Assembly (NCBI RefSeq): GCF_017876795.1
Contig: NZ_JAGIOR010000001.1
Span: 372,001 to 436,000, forward strand
Length of the DNA stretch: 64,000 bases
Direction: 5' to 3'
DNA from: Rhizobium leguminosarum
Lineage (GTDB): Bacteria; Pseudomonadota; Alphaproteobacteria; Rhizobiales; Rhizobiaceae
Each line of letters begins with the position of its first letter. The first letter of the stretch is position 1. Below, piece by piece: positions 27,776-39,079 of this stretch. The notes beneath the pieces are model-generated. The model was not told the DNA's origin. It searched no databases and worked only from the letters and a program-made list of their open reading frames with translations. The translations under genes were made by a program, and so were the position numbers.

Positions 27776-28381
27776 TTGTCGGACATGACAAACGCAGGCA
27801 ACGAACTTGAGCCGCGGCTGATTACCGAAACCGGGCTCGACCAGCGTCTTGCCGATATCATCGAACCCGTCCTGATCGGCCTGGGCTTCCGGCTTATCCG
27901 TGTCCGTATGCTGAACCAGAACGGTGCGACGATGCAGGTGATGGCCGAACGCAACGACGGGACGATGACGGTTCAGGACTGCGAAGAAGTCTCGATGGCG
28001 ATTTCTCCTGTCCTCGATGTGGAAGATCCGGTCGATAAAGAGTATCATCTCGAAGTGTCTTCGCCCGGCATCGACCGTCCGATGGTGCGGAAATCCGATT
28101 TCGTCCGCTGGCAGGGCCACCTTGTGAAATGTGAGACGTCGATCTTGATCGACAATCGCAAGCGCTTCCGCGGCAAGATCGTCGAAGCAGGCGTCGATGG
28201 TTTCACGCTCGAGCGTGACCAGGTCGCTTACGGGGAAGAGCAGAAGGTCACCATTCCCTTCACGGCGCTTAGCGATGCGAAGCTCATTCTGACCGACGAC
28301 CTGATCCGCGACGCGTTGCGCGCCGACAAGCTGGCGAAAGCCCAGGCAGCCAACCAGAACGAAGCGGACGACCAGGAATAA
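27776..28381 (+). CDS. rimP: Ribosome maturation factor RimP
   Basis: Needed for maturation of the 30S subunit. The protein (201 residues from the TTG at 27776) has the [14 protein letters not shown] region, the [19 protein letters not shown] motif and the [14 protein letters not shown] signature of the RimP N-domain, followed by an Sm-like C-domain. The TTG is chosen because GAGGAG lies eight bases upstream and gives [13 protein letters not shown]; the ATG at 27752 and the ATG at 27785 are alternatives. It heads the operon rimP-nusA-ylxR-infB-rbfA-truB-(rpsO-pnp). Confidence 0.88.
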   Translation: MSDMTNAGNELEPRLITETGLDQRLADIIEPVLIGLGFRLIRVRMLNQNGATMQVMAERNDGTMTVQDCEEVSMAISPVLDVEDPVDKEYHLEVSSPGIDRPMVRKSDFVRWQGHLVKCETSILIDNRKRFRGKIVEAGVDGFTLERDQVAYGEEQKVTIPFTALSDAKLILTDDLIRDALRADKLAKAQAANQNEADDQE

Positions 28382-28440
28382 CCGATCAACAGACCGCTAC
28401 AGGGACGGGAACCCTGGAGTAAAGACGGAGAAACAAGACA

Positions 28441-30042
28441 ATGGCAGTCAGTGCGAACCGGCTCGAACTTCTGCAGATCGCAGATGCAGTGGCGCGCGAA
28501 AAGGTCATCGACCGCGAGATCGTGCTGGCCGCAATGGCCGACGCCATCCAGAAGGCGGCACGCTCCCGTTACGGCACCGAGTCCAACATCCGGGCCGATA
28601 TCAATCCGAAGACCGGCGAAATCCGTCTTCAGCGCCTGCTCGAAGTCGTCGACAAGGCTGAGGATTATTCGACGCAGATCCCGCTGGAGCTTGCCCGCGA
28701 CCGCAATCCGGACGCCGCACTCGGCGATTTCATCGCCGATCCGCTGCCGCCGATGGATTTCGGCCGCATCGCAGCACAGTCCGCCAAGCAGGTGATCGTG
28801 CAGAAAGTGCGTGAAGCCGAGCGCGACCGCCAGTTCGACGAATTCAAGGATCGCGTCGGCGAAATCGTCAACGGCACCGTCAAGCGCGTCGAATACGGCA
28901 ATGTCATCGTCGATCTCGGCCGTGGCGAAGGCATCATCCGCCGCGACGAAATGATCCCGCGCGAAAACGTCCGCTATGGCGATCGCGTCCGTGCATATGT
29001 CTATGATGTCCGTCGCGAGCAGCGCGGCCCGCAGATTTTCCTGTCGCGCACGCATCCGCAGTTCATGGTGAAGCTGTTCACCATGGAAGTGCCTGAGATT
29101 TACGACGGTATCATCCAGGTGAAGTCGGTTGCCCGCGATCCGGGTTCGCGCGCCAAGATCGCCGTGATCTCGAACGATAGTTCGATCGATCCGGTCGGCG
29201 CCTGCGTCGGTATGCGCGGCTCGCGCGTTCAGGCCGTTGTCGGCGAGCTCCAGGGCGAGAAGATCGACATCATTCCGTGGAGCCAAGACCCGGCGACCTT
29301 CGTCGTCAACGCCCTGCAGCCGGCCGAAGTCGCCAAGGTCGTTCTCGACGAGGACGCCGAGCGTATCGAAGTCGTCGTTCCCGACGAGCAGCTGTCGCTT
29401 GCGATCGGCCGCCGCGGCCAGAACGTCCGCCTCGCCTCGCAGCTGGCCGGCTGGGACATCGACATCATGACGGAGGCCGAGGAATCGGAACGCCGCCAGA
29501 AGGAATTCAACGAGCGTACCAACCTGTTCATGGATTCGCTCGACGTCGACGAAATGGTCGGCCAGGTTCTGGCCTCTGAAGGCTTTGCCGCGGTCGAAGA
29601 ACTGGCTTATGTCGATCTCGACGAAATCTCCTCAATCGACGGTTTCGACGAAGAGACGGCGCAGGAAATCCAGCAGCGTGCCCGCGAATTCCTCGAGCGT
29701 CTCGAAGCCGAGATGGACGAGAAGCGCAAGGCGCTCGGCGTTCAGGACGAGCTGCGCGAAATCGACGGCATCACCGCCCAGATGATGGTGGCGCTCGGCG
29801 AAGACGGTATCAAGACGATCGAGGACTTTGCCGGTTGTGCCGCCGACGACCTCGTCGGCTGGACGGAACGCAAGAACGGCGAAACGAAGAAGTTCGAAGG
29901 CTTGTTCTCGAAGTTCGACGTCTCGCGCGTCGAGGCGGAACAGATGATCGTCCAGGCTCGCCTTTCGGCCGGCTGGATCACGCAAGAGGACCTGGCTAAG
30001 GGGACCGAAGAAGAGGTCACCGAAGCCGAACAGGAAGTATGA
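28441..30042 (+). CDS. nusA: Transcription termination/antitermination factor NusA
   Basis: RNA polymerase-binding factor that controls pausing, termination and antitermination. The 533-residue protein has the NusA N-domain, an S1 domain (about residues 140-205, [20 protein letters not shown]), two KH domains ([15 protein letters not shown]... and [19 protein letters not shown]) and two C-terminal acidic helix-hairpin-helix repeats, the alphaproteobacterial form. It is 59 bases from rimP. Its stop overlaps the start of the ylxR-like gene. Confidence 0.98.
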   Translation: MAVSANRLELLQIADAVAREKVIDREIVLAAMADAIQKAARSRYGTESNIRADINPKTGEIRLQRLLEVVDKAEDYSTQIPLELARDRNPDAALGDFIADPLPPMDFGRIAAQSAKQVIVQKVREAERDRQFDEFKDRVGEIVNGTVKRVEYGNVIVDLGRGEGIIRRDEMIPRENVRYGDRVRAYVYDVRREQRGPQIFLSRTHPQFMVKLFTMEVPEIYDGIIQVKSVARDPGSRAKIAVISNDSSIDPVGACVGMRGSRVQAVVGELQGEKIDIIPWSQDPATFVVNALQPAEVAKVVLDEDAERIEVVVPDEQLSLAIGRRGQNVRLASQLAGWDIDIMTEAEESERRQKEFNERTNLFMDSLDVDEMVGQVLASEGFAAVEELAYVDLDEISSIDGFDEETAQEIQQRAREFLERLEAEMDEKRKALGVQDELREIDGITAQMMVALGEDGIKTIEDFAGCAADDLVGWTERKNGETKKFEGLFSKFDVSRVEAEQMIVQARLSAGWITQEDLAKGTEEEVTEAEQEV

Positions 30043-30734
30043 TGACCGCGCATGAGCCGGACGCTCTCCCTGATGAGGACGACGATCTTGCGGGTTATGA
30101 CGTGAACGGACGCATGTGCATCGTGACGCGCGAACGCGGATCGCCGGAAGAGCTGATCCGCTTCGTTGCCGCTCCCGATGGAACTATTGTCGCCGACCTG
30201 AAGCGCGAGCTTCCGGGACGCGGATGCTGGGTGAAGATCGACCGGTCGCTGGTCGACAGGGCGGTGGCGAAGAAACTCTTCGCCCGCGCACTGAAAATGG
30301 ATGTGAAGGCGGCGGACGATCTCGGCGCGAGCGTCGACCGGCTGCTCACGGCGCAATTGATGCAGATGATGAACATGGGGCGGAAAGCCGGCCAGTTCGT
30401 CAGCGGATCCTCGAAAGTGGATGCCGCGGTCAGAAGCGGGGCAGCGCTTGCGGTGTTCCATGCGACTGATGCAGCGGACGATGGCGTCCGGAAAATCGAC
30501 CAGGCCCGCAAGGCCTGGCACCTCGGAATGGAGACCGAGGAGGAGATACCTTCCTTCCGTCTCTTCTCGGAGAGCGAAATGGAAGGCCTGATGGGCCAGA
30601 ATGCTTTTATCCATGCCGCAGTGCTTGCAGGGCAGGCGGGTGAGGGTGTAGTGAAGCGCGCAAAGATGCTCGAACAGTACCGTATTGGCGGTCAGTCCCG
30701 GGCAGCGGGCGACGCTGGCCGGCAAAAACAATGA
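30039..30734 (+). CDS. YlxR-domain RNA-binding protein with C-terminal L7Ae-like region
   Basis: A 231-residue predicted RNA-binding protein. The YlxR/DUF448 domain is at the N-terminus (RMCIVTRERGSPEELIRFV, GRGCWVKIDRSLVDRAV, about residues 25-105). The rest (QMMNMGRKAGQFVSGSSKVD...) looks like an L7Ae/YlxQ-type ribosomal protein, so YlxR and YlxQ, which are separate genes in Gram-positives, appear fused. The ATG overlaps the nusA stop; the next ATG (30042) is an alternative start. It lies between nusA and infB as usual. Confidence 0.9.
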   Translation: MMTAHEPDALPDEDDDLAGYDVNGRMCIVTRERGSPEELIRFVAAPDGTIVADLKRELPGRGCWVKIDRSLVDRAVAKKLFARALKMDVKAADDLGASVDRLLTAQLMQMMNMGRKAGQFVSGSSKVDAAVRSGAALAVFHATDAADDGVRKIDQARKAWHLGMETEEEIPSFRLFSESEMEGLMGQNAFIHAAVLAGQAGEGVVKRAKMLEQYRIGGQSRAAGDAGRQKQ

Positions 30735-30835
30735 GGCGGTCACCGGCATCGGCCGGTCGCATCCTCATTGATCGACAGTATTGAACGACAGGGTCTGATC
30801 TAGTCATCGCTCCCTGTCCGAAGGAACGGGAACGA

Positions 30836-33583
30836 ATGACCGATAGTAACGACGACAAGACAATCAGCGTGACGGGCAAAAAGACGCTTACCCTGAAACC
30901 ATCGGGTATGAGCCAGGGCACCGTTCGCCAGGATATGGGTCGAGGTCGCACCAAGGCGGTCGTCGTCGAGACCCGCAAGCGGCGCCCGATGCGCCCGGAA
31001 GACGAAAAGCCGATCACACCTGCCGCTCCGGTGGCCCCCGCACGTGCAGCCGAACCGGCGCCCGCGCCTGTGCAGGCGCGCCCGCAACAGCCGACGCCGG
31101 CACCGCGGATCCAGCAGGGCAACAACAGCCAGACGAACCAACGTCCGCAGCAGTCCCACCAGGCGCCGCGCCAGAACGATCGTCCGCGCCCGGTGGTGCT
31201 GAACCATCTGTCGCCTGAGGAGATGGACGCCCGCCGCCGTGCGCTTGCCGACGCCCAGGCGCGCGACGCCCAGGATGCAATCCGCCGCGCCGAGGACGAA
31301 AAGCGCCGTGCCGCCGAAGAGGTTGTCCGTAAGGCCGCCGAAGCGGAAGAAGCTGCCCGCAGGGCCGCTGAAGAGGCTATCCGCCAGGCTGAGGCACCCG
31401 CCGCTGTTGCTGAACCAGCCGCAGCAGCACCGGCTCCGGCCGAGGCACGCGCCGAGCCGCAGCAACCCGCATCGTCGGCACCTGCTGTGCGCCGGCCCGA
31501 TGTGGCTGGAGCACCGGCTGCTGCCCGTCCGGCAGCAGGCGCTGCTGCTCCCGGGGCCGTCCGCGGCCGTCGCGACGAAAAGGAAGAAGACGATCGGGGT
31601 GCCGCGCGCGGCGCTCCGGTCCGTGGCCGTGTCGTTCGCCCGGAACCGGCCAAGCCGGTCACCACGCGTCCGAAGACAGATGAAGAACGCCGTCGCGGCA
31701 AGCTGACGATCTCCACTGCCAACGTCGACGGCGAGGACAACGCTCGCGGTCGTTCGCTCTCGGCGATGCGTCGCCGGCAAGAGAAATTCCGCCGCGGGCA
31801 GATGCAGGAAACCCGCGAGAAGATCTCGCGTGAGGTGGTTCTGCCCGAGACCATCACCATTCAGGAACTGTCGCAGCGCATGTCCGAACGCGCCGTCGAC
31901 GTCATCAAGTACCTGATGAAGGAAGGCCAGATGATGAAGCCGGGCGACGTCATTGACGCCGACCTTGCCGAACTCATCGCCGGAGAATTCGGCCATACTG
32001 TCAGGCGCGTGTCGGAATCCGACGTCGAACTCGGCATTTTCAACGTGTCCGACGAAGATGGCGAACTGGTTTCGCGACCGCCCGTCGTCACCATCATGGG
32101 CCATGTCGACCACGGCAAGACCTCACTGCTCGACGCCATCCGCCATGCCAATGTGGTCTCCAGCGAAGCCGGTGGCATCACGCAGCATATCGGCGCCTAT
32201 CAGGTGGAGCAGAGCGGTCAGAAAATCACCTTCATCGATACGCCCGGCCACGCCGCCTTCACGGCAATGCGTGCTCGCGGTGCGCAGGCGACCGACATCG
32301 CGATCCTGGTTGTCGCAGCCGATGACAGCGTGATGCCGCAGACGATCGAATCGATCAACCACGCCAAGGCGGCCGGTGTTCCGATCATCGTTGCGATCAA
32401 CAAGGTCGACAAGCACGAAGCTGATCCGCAAAAGGTCCGCAACCAGCTGCTGCAGCACGAAGTCTTCGTGGAATCCATGGGCGGTGAAGTGCTCGACGTC
32501 GAAGTTTCGGCCAAGACCGGCAAGAACCTCGACAAGCTGCTCGAGGCGATCCTGCTGCAGGCGGAAATACTCGATCTCAAGGCCAACTCGAACCGGACTG
32601 CTGAAGGTACCGTTATCGAAGCCCAGCTCGATCGTGGCCGTGGTTCGGTCGCGACCGTGCTTGTCCAGAAGGGCACGCTGCGTCCGGGCCAGATCATCGT
32701 CGCCGGCGACGTCTGGGGCCGCGTGCGCGCCCTCGTCACCGACAAGGGCGACCATGTGAAGGAAGCCGGTCCGGCAACCCCGGTCGAGGTTCTCGGTCTT
32801 TCCGGCACGCCGCAGGCTGGCGACAAATTCGCCGTCGTCGAAAGCGAAAGCCGCGCCCGCGAAATCTCGGAATATCGTCAGCGTCTTGCCCGCGACAAGG
32901 CGGCTGCCCGCCAGTCGGGACAGCGCGGTTCGCTGGAACAGATGATGATGCAGCGTCAGAGCGCCGGCATCAAGGAGTTCCCGCTGGTCATCAAGGGCGA
33001 CGTGCAGGGCTCGATCGAAGCGATTGCCGGCGCATTGGAGAAGCTCGGCACCGACGAGGTCCGCGCCCGCATCGTCCATTCGGGCGCCGGCGGCATCACC
33101 GAGTCGGATATCTCGCTCGCCGAAGCATCGAACGCGGCCATCATCGGCTTCAACGTTCGTGCAAATACGCAGGCACGCCAGTTCGCCGAGCGCGAAGGCA
33201 TCGAAATCCGCTACTACAACATCATCTACGACCTGGTGGATGACGTGAAGGCAGCGATGTCGGGCTTGCTCTCTCCGGAACGGCGCGAAACCTTCATCGG
33301 CAATGCGGAGATCCTCGAGGTGTTCAACATCACCAAGGTCGGCAAGGTCGCTGGCTGCCGTGTCGTCGAAGGCAAGGTCGAACGCGGTGCAGGCGTCCGC
33401 CTCATTCGCAACGACGTCGTCGTTCACGAAGGCAAGCTCAAGACCCTCAAGCGCTTCAAGGATGAAGTGTCCGAAGTGCCGATGGGTCAGGAATGCGGCA
33501 TGGCCTTCGAGAACTACGAGGACATGCGCGCCGGCGATGTTATCGAGTGCTTCCGCGTCGAGCATATCACGCGCACGCTCTAA
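30836..33583 (+). CDS. infB: Translation initiation factor IF-2
   Basis: GTPase that places initiator tRNA on the 30S subunit. The 915-residue protein has a long alanine/proline/charged N-terminal region (about residues 1-330), typical of alphaproteobacteria, the G-domain with [20 protein letters not shown] and NKVD motifs (about 425-540), and C-terminal domains II-IV. It is preceded by about 100 bases without a terminator and is in the same operon as nusA. Confidence 0.98.
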   Translation: MTDSNDDKTISVTGKKTLTLKPSGMSQGTVRQDMGRGRTKAVVVETRKRRPMRPEDEKPITPAAPVAPARAAEPAPAPVQARPQQPTPAPRIQQGNNSQTNQRPQQSHQAPRQNDRPRPVVLNHLSPEEMDARRRALADAQARDAQDAIRRAEDEKRRAAEEVVRKAAEAEEAARRAAEEAIRQAEAPAAVAEPAAAAPAPAEARAEPQQPASSAPAVRRPDVAGAPAAARPAAGAAAPGAVRGRRDEKEEDDRGAARGAPVRGRVVRPEPAKPVTTRPKTDEERRRGKLTISTANVDGEDNARGRSLSAMRRRQEKFRRGQMQETREKISREVVLPETITIQELSQRMSERAVDVIKYLMKEGQMMKPGDVIDADLAELIAGEFGHTVRRVSESDVELGIFNVSDEDGELVSRPPVVTIMGHVDHGKTSLLDAIRHANVVSSEAGGITQHIGAYQVEQSGQKITFIDTPGHAAFTAMRARGAQATDIAILVVAADDSVMPQTIESINHAKAAGVPIIVAINKVDKHEADPQKVRNQLLQHEVFVESMGGEVLDVEVSAKTGKNLDKLLEAILLQAEILDLKANSNRTAEGTVIEAQLDRGRGSVATVLVQKGTLRPGQIIVAGDVWGRVRALVTDKGDHVKEAGPATPVEVLGLSGTPQAGDKFAVVESESRAREISEYRQRLARDKAAARQSGQRGSLEQMMMQRQSAGIKEFPLVIKGDVQGSIEAIAGALEKLGTDEVRARIVHSGAGGITESDISLAEASNAAIIGFNVRANTQARQFAEREGIEIRYYNIIYDLVDDVKAAMSGLLSPERRETFIGNAEILEVFNITKVGKVAGCRVVEGKVERGAGVRLIRNDVVVHEGKLKTLKRFKDEVSEVPMGQECGMAFENYEDMRAGDVIECFRVEHITRTL

Positions 33584-33613
33584 ATCGCCGCGCCTTAGCG
33601 CAGCATCAACTTT

Positions 33614-33649
33614 CCGAAAGCCATTCGCCAGCCGGCGGATGGCTTTCGG
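33614..33649 (+). promoter_or_regulatory. Strong hairpin between infB and rbfA
   Basis: CCGAAAGCCAT (33614-33624) pairs perfectly with ATGGCTTTCGG (33639-33649); the stem continues through a T-G pair and CGCC/GGCG to a four-base loop, about 16 pairs in all. No T-run follows, so it is a stability or processing hairpin rather than a classical terminator. Confidence 0.65.
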
Positions 33650-33742
33650 GTACCTGCGACTTGACCTTTTCGGCCAAAAGAGTCATGGACGCTCTCCTTT
33701 GACGGGTTCGATTCCCAGCCGCATCGGCAAATAGAGATAACA

Positions 33743-34147
33743 ATGACCAGAGCAACTTCTTCCGCGCCTTCGCAGCGCATGCTGCGCGTTGGCGAACAGG
33801 TTCGCGCCGCGATCACCCAGGTACTGCAGCGGGGCGAAGTGCGCGACGACGTCATCGAAGCGACCGTGATCTCGATCTCGGAAGTGCGCATGTCACCCGA
33901 CCTCAAGATCGCCACCGCCTATGTGACACCGCTCGGCGTTTCCGACCACAGCATCGTCATCGAGGCGTTGAACCGTCATGCGCGGTATATCCGCGGCAGG
34001 CTCGGGCAGCAGCTTCGGCAGATGAAATACATGCCGGAGGTGCGTTTCCGCGACGATACCAGCTTTGACAACTACAAGAAAATCGACGAGCTGCTGCGCT
34101 CGCCCGAGGTCCAACGCGACCTCGACGGCGATAATGACGAACAATAA
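33743..34147 (+). CDS. rbfA: Ribosome-binding factor A
   Basis: A KH-fold protein that assists 16S rRNA 5'-end maturation in 30S assembly. The 134-residue protein matches RbfA in [40 protein letters not shown], and [17 protein letters not shown]. It is 159 bases after infB, with a strong non-terminator hairpin between them, and 13 bases before truB. Confidence 0.95.
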   Translation: MTRATSSAPSQRMLRVGEQVRAAITQVLQRGEVRDDVIEATVISISEVRMSPDLKIATAYVTPLGVSDHSIVIEALNRHARYIRGRLGQQLRQMKYMPEVRFRDDTSFDNYKKIDELLRSPEVQRDLDGDNDEQ

Positions 34148-34160
34148 ACAGAAGAGACGC

Positions 34161-35093
34161 ATGTCCAAACCACGCAAACCCAAGGGCCGGCCGATTTCCG
34201 GCTGGCTGATCCTCGACAAGCCGGTGGATTTCGGCTCGACGGAAGCCGTTTCCAAGATCAAGTGGCTCTATAAGGCGCAGAAGGCCGGTCATGCCGGCAC
34301 GCTCGATCCGCTCGCCTCCGGCATGCTGCCGATCGCGCTCGGTGATGCGACGAAGACTGTTCCCTATGTGATGGACGGCCGCAAGGTCTATGAATTCACG
34401 GTCAGCTGGGGCGAGGAACGCGCGACGGACGATCTCGAGGGGGACGTGACCGAAAGCTCGGACAAACGCCCGAGCGAACAGCAGATCCGCGATATCCTGC
34501 CCAGCTATATCGGCACCATCAGCCAGGTGCCGCCGCAGTTTTCGGCGATCAAGATATCTGGTGAACGCGCCTATGATCTGGCGCGCGAAGGCGAAGTTGT
34601 CGAAATCCCCTCGCGCGAAGTCGATATCTTCCGGCTGACATTGCTCGCCTGCCCTGATGCCAATACCGCGCATTTCGAAGTCGAATGCGGCAAGGGCACC
34701 TATGTCAGGGCGCTCGCCCGCGATTTTGGCCGGGAGCTCGGCTGCTACGGCCACGTGTCCGGGCTGCGGCGCACCTTCGTCGCCCCCTTCGCGGAAGAGG
34801 CCATGGTGCCGCTCGCAGACCTTGTGGCGCTGGAGGCGATCGAGGATATGGACGAGCGGCTTGCAGCCCTCGATGCGCTGCTGATCAACACCTGCGAGGC
34901 GCTTTCCGCCCTGCCCCATCTCGTCATCAACGACGACCAAGCGCACCGGCTGAAGATGGGCAACCCCATCCTCGTGCGCGGCCGCGATGCGCCGGTTGCC
35001 GAAAGCGAGGCCTATGCGACGGCCCGCGGCAGGCTGATTGCGATCGGTGAGATCGGCCAGGGCGAGTTTCGCCCGAAGCGGGTTTTCGGCTGA
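34161..35093 (+). CDS. truB: tRNA pseudouridine(55) synthase TruB
   Basis: Isomerises U55 in the T-loop of tRNAs. The 310-residue protein starts [21 protein letters not shown]; the ATG at 34134 is less likely. The catalytic Asp lies in [21 protein letters not shown]. The [14 protein letters not shown] and [13 protein letters not shown] motifs are typical, and a small PUA-like C-terminus follows. It is part of the rbfA-truB pair. Confidence 0.96.
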   Translation: MSKPRKPKGRPISGWLILDKPVDFGSTEAVSKIKWLYKAQKAGHAGTLDPLASGMLPIALGDATKTVPYVMDGRKVYEFTVSWGEERATDDLEGDVTESSDKRPSEQQIRDILPSYIGTISQVPPQFSAIKISGERAYDLAREGEVVEIPSREVDIFRLTLLACPDANTAHFEVECGKGTYVRALARDFGRELGCYGHVSGLRRTFVAPFAEEAMVPLADLVALEAIEDMDERLAALDALLINTCEALSALPHLVINDDQAHRLKMGNPILVRGRDAPVAESEAYATARGRLIAIGEIGQGEFRPKRVFG

Positions 35094-35178
35094 GTCTGTA
35101 CAGCTAACGATTGTCAGGCGTTAGCGATGCGATATCTTCCTTTTGGGCCGTGGCGGCCCGACAAGGGGGATGATTATT

Positions 35179-36030
35179 ATGCGCGCAACCGCTATCGGCA
35201 TACTGACGTTCTTTTCGATGTTCCTGACCGTTACCGGCGCTCAATCCGCCGAGCGCTGGGCCGAGCTCCCGGCCTTTCCTGCAATGCCCGTGCCGAAGAC
35301 AAGCGGCATGGCCGATGTGAACGACATCAAGATGTACTACGCCGAATATGGTGAAGGCGACCCGATCCTCTTCATCCATGGCGGACTTGGCAACGCCGAC
35401 GTCTGGGGTCATCAGGTCGCCGAATTTGCCAAAAACCACCTGGTCATCGTTGCCGACAGCCGCGGGCATGGGCGCTCGACGCGCAGCCGACAGCCCTTCG
35501 GCTACGATCTGATGACATCGGATTATGCCGCGCTTCTCGACCATTTGAAGATCGGCAAGGTGACGCTGGTGGGATGGTCGGACGGCGGCATTATCGGCAT
35601 CGACATGGCGATGAAACATCCGGAAAAGCTGACGCGCGTCATTGCGCAGGCCGCCAACGTCACCACCGACGGCGTCAAGCCTGACGTCTTGAGAAACAAG
35701 ACCTTCAACGACTATATCAACGTCGCCGGCGAACAGTACCGGAAGCTGTCGCCGACGCCGAACGAGTACGACGCCTTCGTCACCCAGATCTCCGAGATGT
35801 GGGCGACACAGCCGGCCTGGACGGCGGCGGATCTCGGAAAGATCACGATACCGGTCACGCTCGCCATCGGCGATCACGATGAAGCCGTGAAGCTCGATCA
35901 TACGGAGATGATGGCGAAAGAGATTCCGGGCGCAAAGCTCGTGATCCTGAAAGACGCCAGCCATTTTGCCATGCTGCAGGATCCCGAGGGCTACGATGCG
36001 ATGATCCGGGAGGCGATGGCGGGCCGCTGA
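35179..36030 (+). CDS. Exported alpha/beta hydrolase
   Basis: A 283-residue hydrolase with an N-terminal signal peptide (MRATAIGILTFFSMFLTVTGAQSA, about residues 1-24). The nucleophile motif is GWSDGG, the oxyanion HGG is in FIHGGLGNADVW, and the catalytic His is in DASHFAMLQDPE with the Asp in IGDHDEAVKLDH. The enzyme is probably periplasmic and close to the esterase/haloperoxidase type; the substrate is unknown. The ATG at 35179 has AAGGGGG eight bases upstream. It is inserted between truB and rpsO, which are adjacent in many relatives. Confidence 0.87.
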   Translation: MRATAIGILTFFSMFLTVTGAQSAERWAELPAFPAMPVPKTSGMADVNDIKMYYAEYGEGDPILFIHGGLGNADVWGHQVAEFAKNHLVIVADSRGHGRSTRSRQPFGYDLMTSDYAALLDHLKIGKVTLVGWSDGGIIGIDMAMKHPEKLTRVIAQAANVTTDGVKPDVLRNKTFNDYINVAGEQYRKLSPTPNEYDAFVTQISEMWATQPAWTAADLGKITIPVTLAIGDHDEAVKLDHTEMMAKEIPGAKLVILKDASHFAMLQDPEGYDAMIREAMAGR

Positions 36031-36183
36031 AAACCGCTGCGGGAGCTCCCCTCTTTCCATCGCTGCTTATTTGGTTTATAGGCAGCGCCAGCGTCAGGTT
36101 CGCCTGCTCGCATTCACGGCCAAAGCTGGACGGCATCCCGGCTTTTGGCGACCTTTATCTCCTCTCTTAGAAAGGATCACCCG

Positions 36184-36453
36184 ATGTCGATCACTGCTGA
36201 GCGCAAGTCTGCGCTGATCAAGGAATACGCAACCGTTGAAGGCGATACCGGTTCTCCGGAAGTCCAGGTCGCGATCCTGACCGAACGCATCAACAACCTG
36301 ACCGAACACTTCAAGGACCACAAGAAGGATAACCATTCCCGCCGTGGCCTGTTGACGATGGTTTCGAGCCGCCGCTCGCTTCTTGATTATCTCAAGAAGA
36401 AGGATGAGGGCCGCTATTCCAAGCTGATTTCCAGCCTGGGTATCCGCCGCTAA
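36184..36453 (+). CDS. rpsO: 30S ribosomal protein S15
   Basis: An 89-residue protein of the small subunit platform that binds 16S rRNA. The sequence [20 protein letters not shown]...[14 protein letters not shown]...[20 protein letters not shown]...LISSLGIRR is canonical. The start is the ATG after AGAAAGGATCACCCG; the ATG 13 codons earlier is not used. It is followed by hairpins and then pnp. Confidence 0.98.
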   Translation: MSITAERKSALIKEYATVEGDTGSPEVQVAILTERINNLTEHFKDHKKDNHSRRGLLTMVSSRRSLLDYLKKKDEGRYSKLISSLGIRR

Positions 36454-36458
36454 GATTG

Positions 36459-36489
36459 TCTGGCGGGCGCTTTCCAAGTGCCCGCCGGA
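36459..36489 (+). promoter_or_regulatory. Hairpin after rpsO (candidate RNase III site)
   Basis: TCTGGCGGGC (36459-36468) pairs with GCCCGCCGGA (36480-36489) in ten base pairs including one T-G pair. It has no T-run and starts five bases after the rpsO stop codon. Confidence 0.5.
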
Positions 36490-36631
36490 TCCGTTTCGGG
36501 ACATGGTTCCCGATGAAATGTTCCAGCCGCGCCCTATCTTCAAGCGGTGGAAAAGACCGGCGGACCCGGATGGGCCGGTTCTGCCAAACCAACCGTTGAC
36601 CTGTCATGGGGCAGGATTGCCGGATGCTTTC

Positions 36632-36664
36632 GGCCAAGGCTTATCGAGGCTTTGGCCTGGTTTT
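36632..36664 (+). terminator. Terminator-like hairpin between rpsO and pnp
   Basis: GGCCAAGGC (36632-36640) pairs with GGCTTTGGCC (about 36649-36657) with one G-T pair around TTATCGA, followed by TGGTTTTCC. It is a plausible partial terminator. Confidence 0.5.
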
Positions 36665-36809
36665 CCAAAGGACCTCGGATTTATCGAGGAAGCCGAGGAT
36701 GAAAAGCCTCCCGTTGTCTTGCCCGTGATACGTCACATTATTTGCGGTCGACTGTGCGCTGCGCCTTGATATCGGCGATGGCGCGTGCTCCCGCATCGAA
36801 GGACAAGTC

Positions 36810-38948
36810 ATGTTTGATACACACACAGTCGAAATCGAGTGGGCCGGCCGCCCGCTGAAGCTCGAAACCGGCAAGATCGCCCGTCAGGCCGACGGCGCAG
36901 TTCTCGCCACCTACGGCGAAACCGTCGTTCTCGCCACCGTCGTTTCGGCCAAGGCTCCGAAGCCCGGCCAGGACTTCTTCCCGCTGACCGTCAACTACCA
37001 GGAAAAGACCTATGCAGCCGGCAAGATCCCCGGCGGCTACTTCAAGCGCGAAGGTCGTCCGTCTGAAAAGGAAACGCTGGTTTCCCGCCTGATCGACCGC
37101 CCGATTCGCCCGCTGTTCCCGGAAGGCTACAAGAACGACACGCAGGTCGTCGTCACCGTCGTTCAGCACGACCTTGAAAACGATCCCGACGTATTGTCGA
37201 TGGTTGCTGCGTCTGCAGCGCTCACACTCTCCGGCGTTCCCTTCATGGGCCCGGTCGGCGGCGCGCGCGTCGGCTACATCAACGGCGAATATGTTCTCAA
37301 CCCGCATCTCGACGAGATGGACGAATCGAGCCTCGACCTCGTCGTCGCCGGCACCTACGACGCCGTGCTGATGGTCGAATCCGAAGCCAAGGAACTCAAC
37401 GAAGAAGTCATGCTCGGCGCCGTCATGTTCGGCCACAAGGGCTTCCAGCCGGTTCTCGACGCGATCATCAAGCTCGCCGAAGTTGCCGCCAAGGAACCGC
37501 GTGATTTCCAGCCGGAAGACCATTCCGAACTCGAAGCCGAAATGCTCAAGCATTTTGAAGCTGAACTGCGCGAAGGCTACAAGATCACCCAGAAGGCTGA
37601 TCGCTATGCAGCCGTCGACGCCGTCAAGGCAAAGGTCAAGTCGCACTTCTTCCCCGAGGGCGTTGAGCCCAAGTACAGCGCCGAAGTCATCGGCGCGATC
37701 TTCAAGCATCTGCAGGCGAAAATCGTCCGCTGGAACATCCTCGACACCAAGAGCCGCATCGACGGCCGCGACCTCGAAACCGTTCGTCCGATCGTTTCGG
37801 AAGTCGGCCTCCTGCCGCGCACCCATGGTTCGGCGCTGTTCACCCGCGGTGAGACGCAGGCGATCGTGGTTGCCACGCTTGGCACCGGCGAAGACGAGCA
37901 GTATGTCGACAGCCTGACGGGCATGTACAAGGAGCGCTTCCTGCTCCATTACAACTTCCCTCCCTACTCGGTTGGCGAAACCGGCCGCATGGGCTCCCCG
38001 GGCCGTCGCGAAATCGGCCACGGCAAGCTCGCATGGCGCGCGATCCGTCCGATGCTGCCGACGCCTGAGCAGTTCCCCTACACGCTGCGCGTCGTCTCCG
38101 AGATCACCGAGTCGAACGGCTCGTCCTCGATGGCGACCGTCTGCGGTACTTCGCTCGCTCTGATGGACGCCGGCGTTCCGCTGGCAAAGCCGGTTGCCGG
38201 GATCGCCATGGGTCTGATCCTGGAAGGCGATCGCTTCGCCGTCCTCTCCGACATTCTCGGTGACGAAGACCACCTCGGCGACATGGACTTCAAGGTTGCA
38301 GGGACCGCCGACGGCATCACCTCGCTGCAGATGGACATCAAGATCGCCGGTATCACCGAAGAGATCATGAAGGTCGCCCTCGGCCAGGCCCAGGGCGGTC
38401 GCGCCCACATTCTCGGCGAAATGTCCAAGGCTATCACCGAAAGCCGCGGCCAGCTCGGCGAATTCGCTCCGCGCATCGAAGTCATGAACATCCCAGTCGA
38501 CAAGATCCGTGAAGTCATCGGCTCCGGCGGCAAGGTCATTCGCGAAATCGTCGAAAAGACCGGCGCGAAGATCAACATCGAGGACGACGGCACCGTCAAG
38601 ATCGCCTCCTCCTCCGGCAAGGAGATCGAAGCGGCCCGCAAGTGGATCCACTCGATCGTTGCCGAGCCCGAGATCGGCCAGATCTACGAAGGCACTGTTG
38701 TCAAGACCGCGGACTTCGGCGCCTTCGTCAACTTCTTCGGCGCCCGCGACGGCCTCGTCCACATCTCGCAGCTTGCTTCCGAGCGTGTTGCCAAGACGCA
38801 GGACGTCGTCAAGGAAGGCGACAAGGTCTGGGTCAAGCTGCTCGGCTTCGACGAACGCGGCAAGGTTCGCCTGTCGATGAAGGTTGTCGACCAGGCCACC
38901 GGCCAGGAAATCCCGAACGAAAAGAAGAAGGAAGAAGCGGCCGAATAA
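36810..38948 (+). CDS. pnp: Polyribonucleotide nucleotidyltransferase (PNPase)
   Basis: 3'-5' phosphorolytic exoribonuclease of the degradosome. The 712-residue protein has two RNase PH domains (about residues 10-140 and 325-545, [14 protein letters not shown] and [23 protein letters not shown]), a KH domain ([19 protein letters not shown]) and a C-terminal S1 domain ([16 protein letters not shown]). It begins [12 protein letters not shown] strong terminator follows the stop by 25 bases. Confidence 0.98.
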   Translation: MFDTHTVEIEWAGRPLKLETGKIARQADGAVLATYGETVVLATVVSAKAPKPGQDFFPLTVNYQEKTYAAGKIPGGYFKREGRPSEKETLVSRLIDRPIRPLFPEGYKNDTQVVVTVVQHDLENDPDVLSMVAASAALTLSGVPFMGPVGGARVGYINGEYVLNPHLDEMDESSLDLVVAGTYDAVLMVESEAKELNEEVMLGAVMFGHKGFQPVLDAIIKLAEVAAKEPRDFQPEDHSELEAEMLKHFEAELREGYKITQKADRYAAVDAVKAKVKSHFFPEGVEPKYSAEVIGAIFKHLQAKIVRWNILDTKSRIDGRDLETVRPIVSEVGLLPRTHGSALFTRGETQAIVVATLGTGEDEQYVDSLTGMYKERFLLHYNFPPYSVGETGRMGSPGRREIGHGKLAWRAIRPMLPTPEQFPYTLRVVSEITESNGSSSMATVCGTSLALMDAGVPLAKPVAGIAMGLILEGDRFAVLSDILGDEDHLGDMDFKVAGTADGITSLQMDIKIAGITEEIMKVALGQAQGGRAHILGEMSKAITESRGQLGEFAPRIEVMNIPVDKIREVIGSGGKVIREIVEKTGAKINIEDDGTVKIASSSGKEIEAARKWIHSIVAEPEIGQIYEGTVVKTADFGAFVNFFGARDGLVHISQLASERVAKTQDVVKEGDKVWVKLLGFDERGKVRLSMKVVDQATGQEIPNEKKKEEAAE

Positions 38949-38972
38949 GCCGCGCCTTCTAGATTTGGTTCC

Positions 38973-39001
38973 GGGCGCGGGAATCTTCCGCGCCCTTTTT
39001 G
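38973..39001 (+). terminator. Rho-independent terminator of pnp
   Basis: GGGCGCGG (38973-38980) pairs perfectly with CCGCGCCC (38988-38995) around GAATCTT, followed by TTTTT. Confidence 0.9.
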
Positions 39002-39005
39002 TATC

Positions 39006-39066
39006 CTGGTTTTGCGCATGTCGTGGCCGCAAAACCGCTCAACACTTTTGCGCGACATGCTTTTAA
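39006..39066 (+). repeat. RIME-like palindromic repeat, family B copy 4
   Basis: GCATGTCG (39016-39023) and CGACATGC (39053-39060) are perfect arms around GCCGCAAAACCGCTCAACAC. It lies between the pnp terminator and the methyltransferase start. Confidence 0.75.
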
Positions 39067-39079
39067 CGAGACGAGACCC

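Larger units (their letters stand above)
36454..36809. other. rpsO-pnp intergenic leader
   Basis: A 356-base gap with two strong hairpins (36459-36489 and 36632-36664) and no gene. An intergenic region of this type in E. coli holds a terminator and an RNase III site controlling pnp; here the first hairpin lacks a T-run and the second is followed by TGGTTTTCC. Confidence 0.55.

Noticed and set aside
36738..39032. 764-codon minus-strand frame
   Set aside because: Antisense shadow of pnp.
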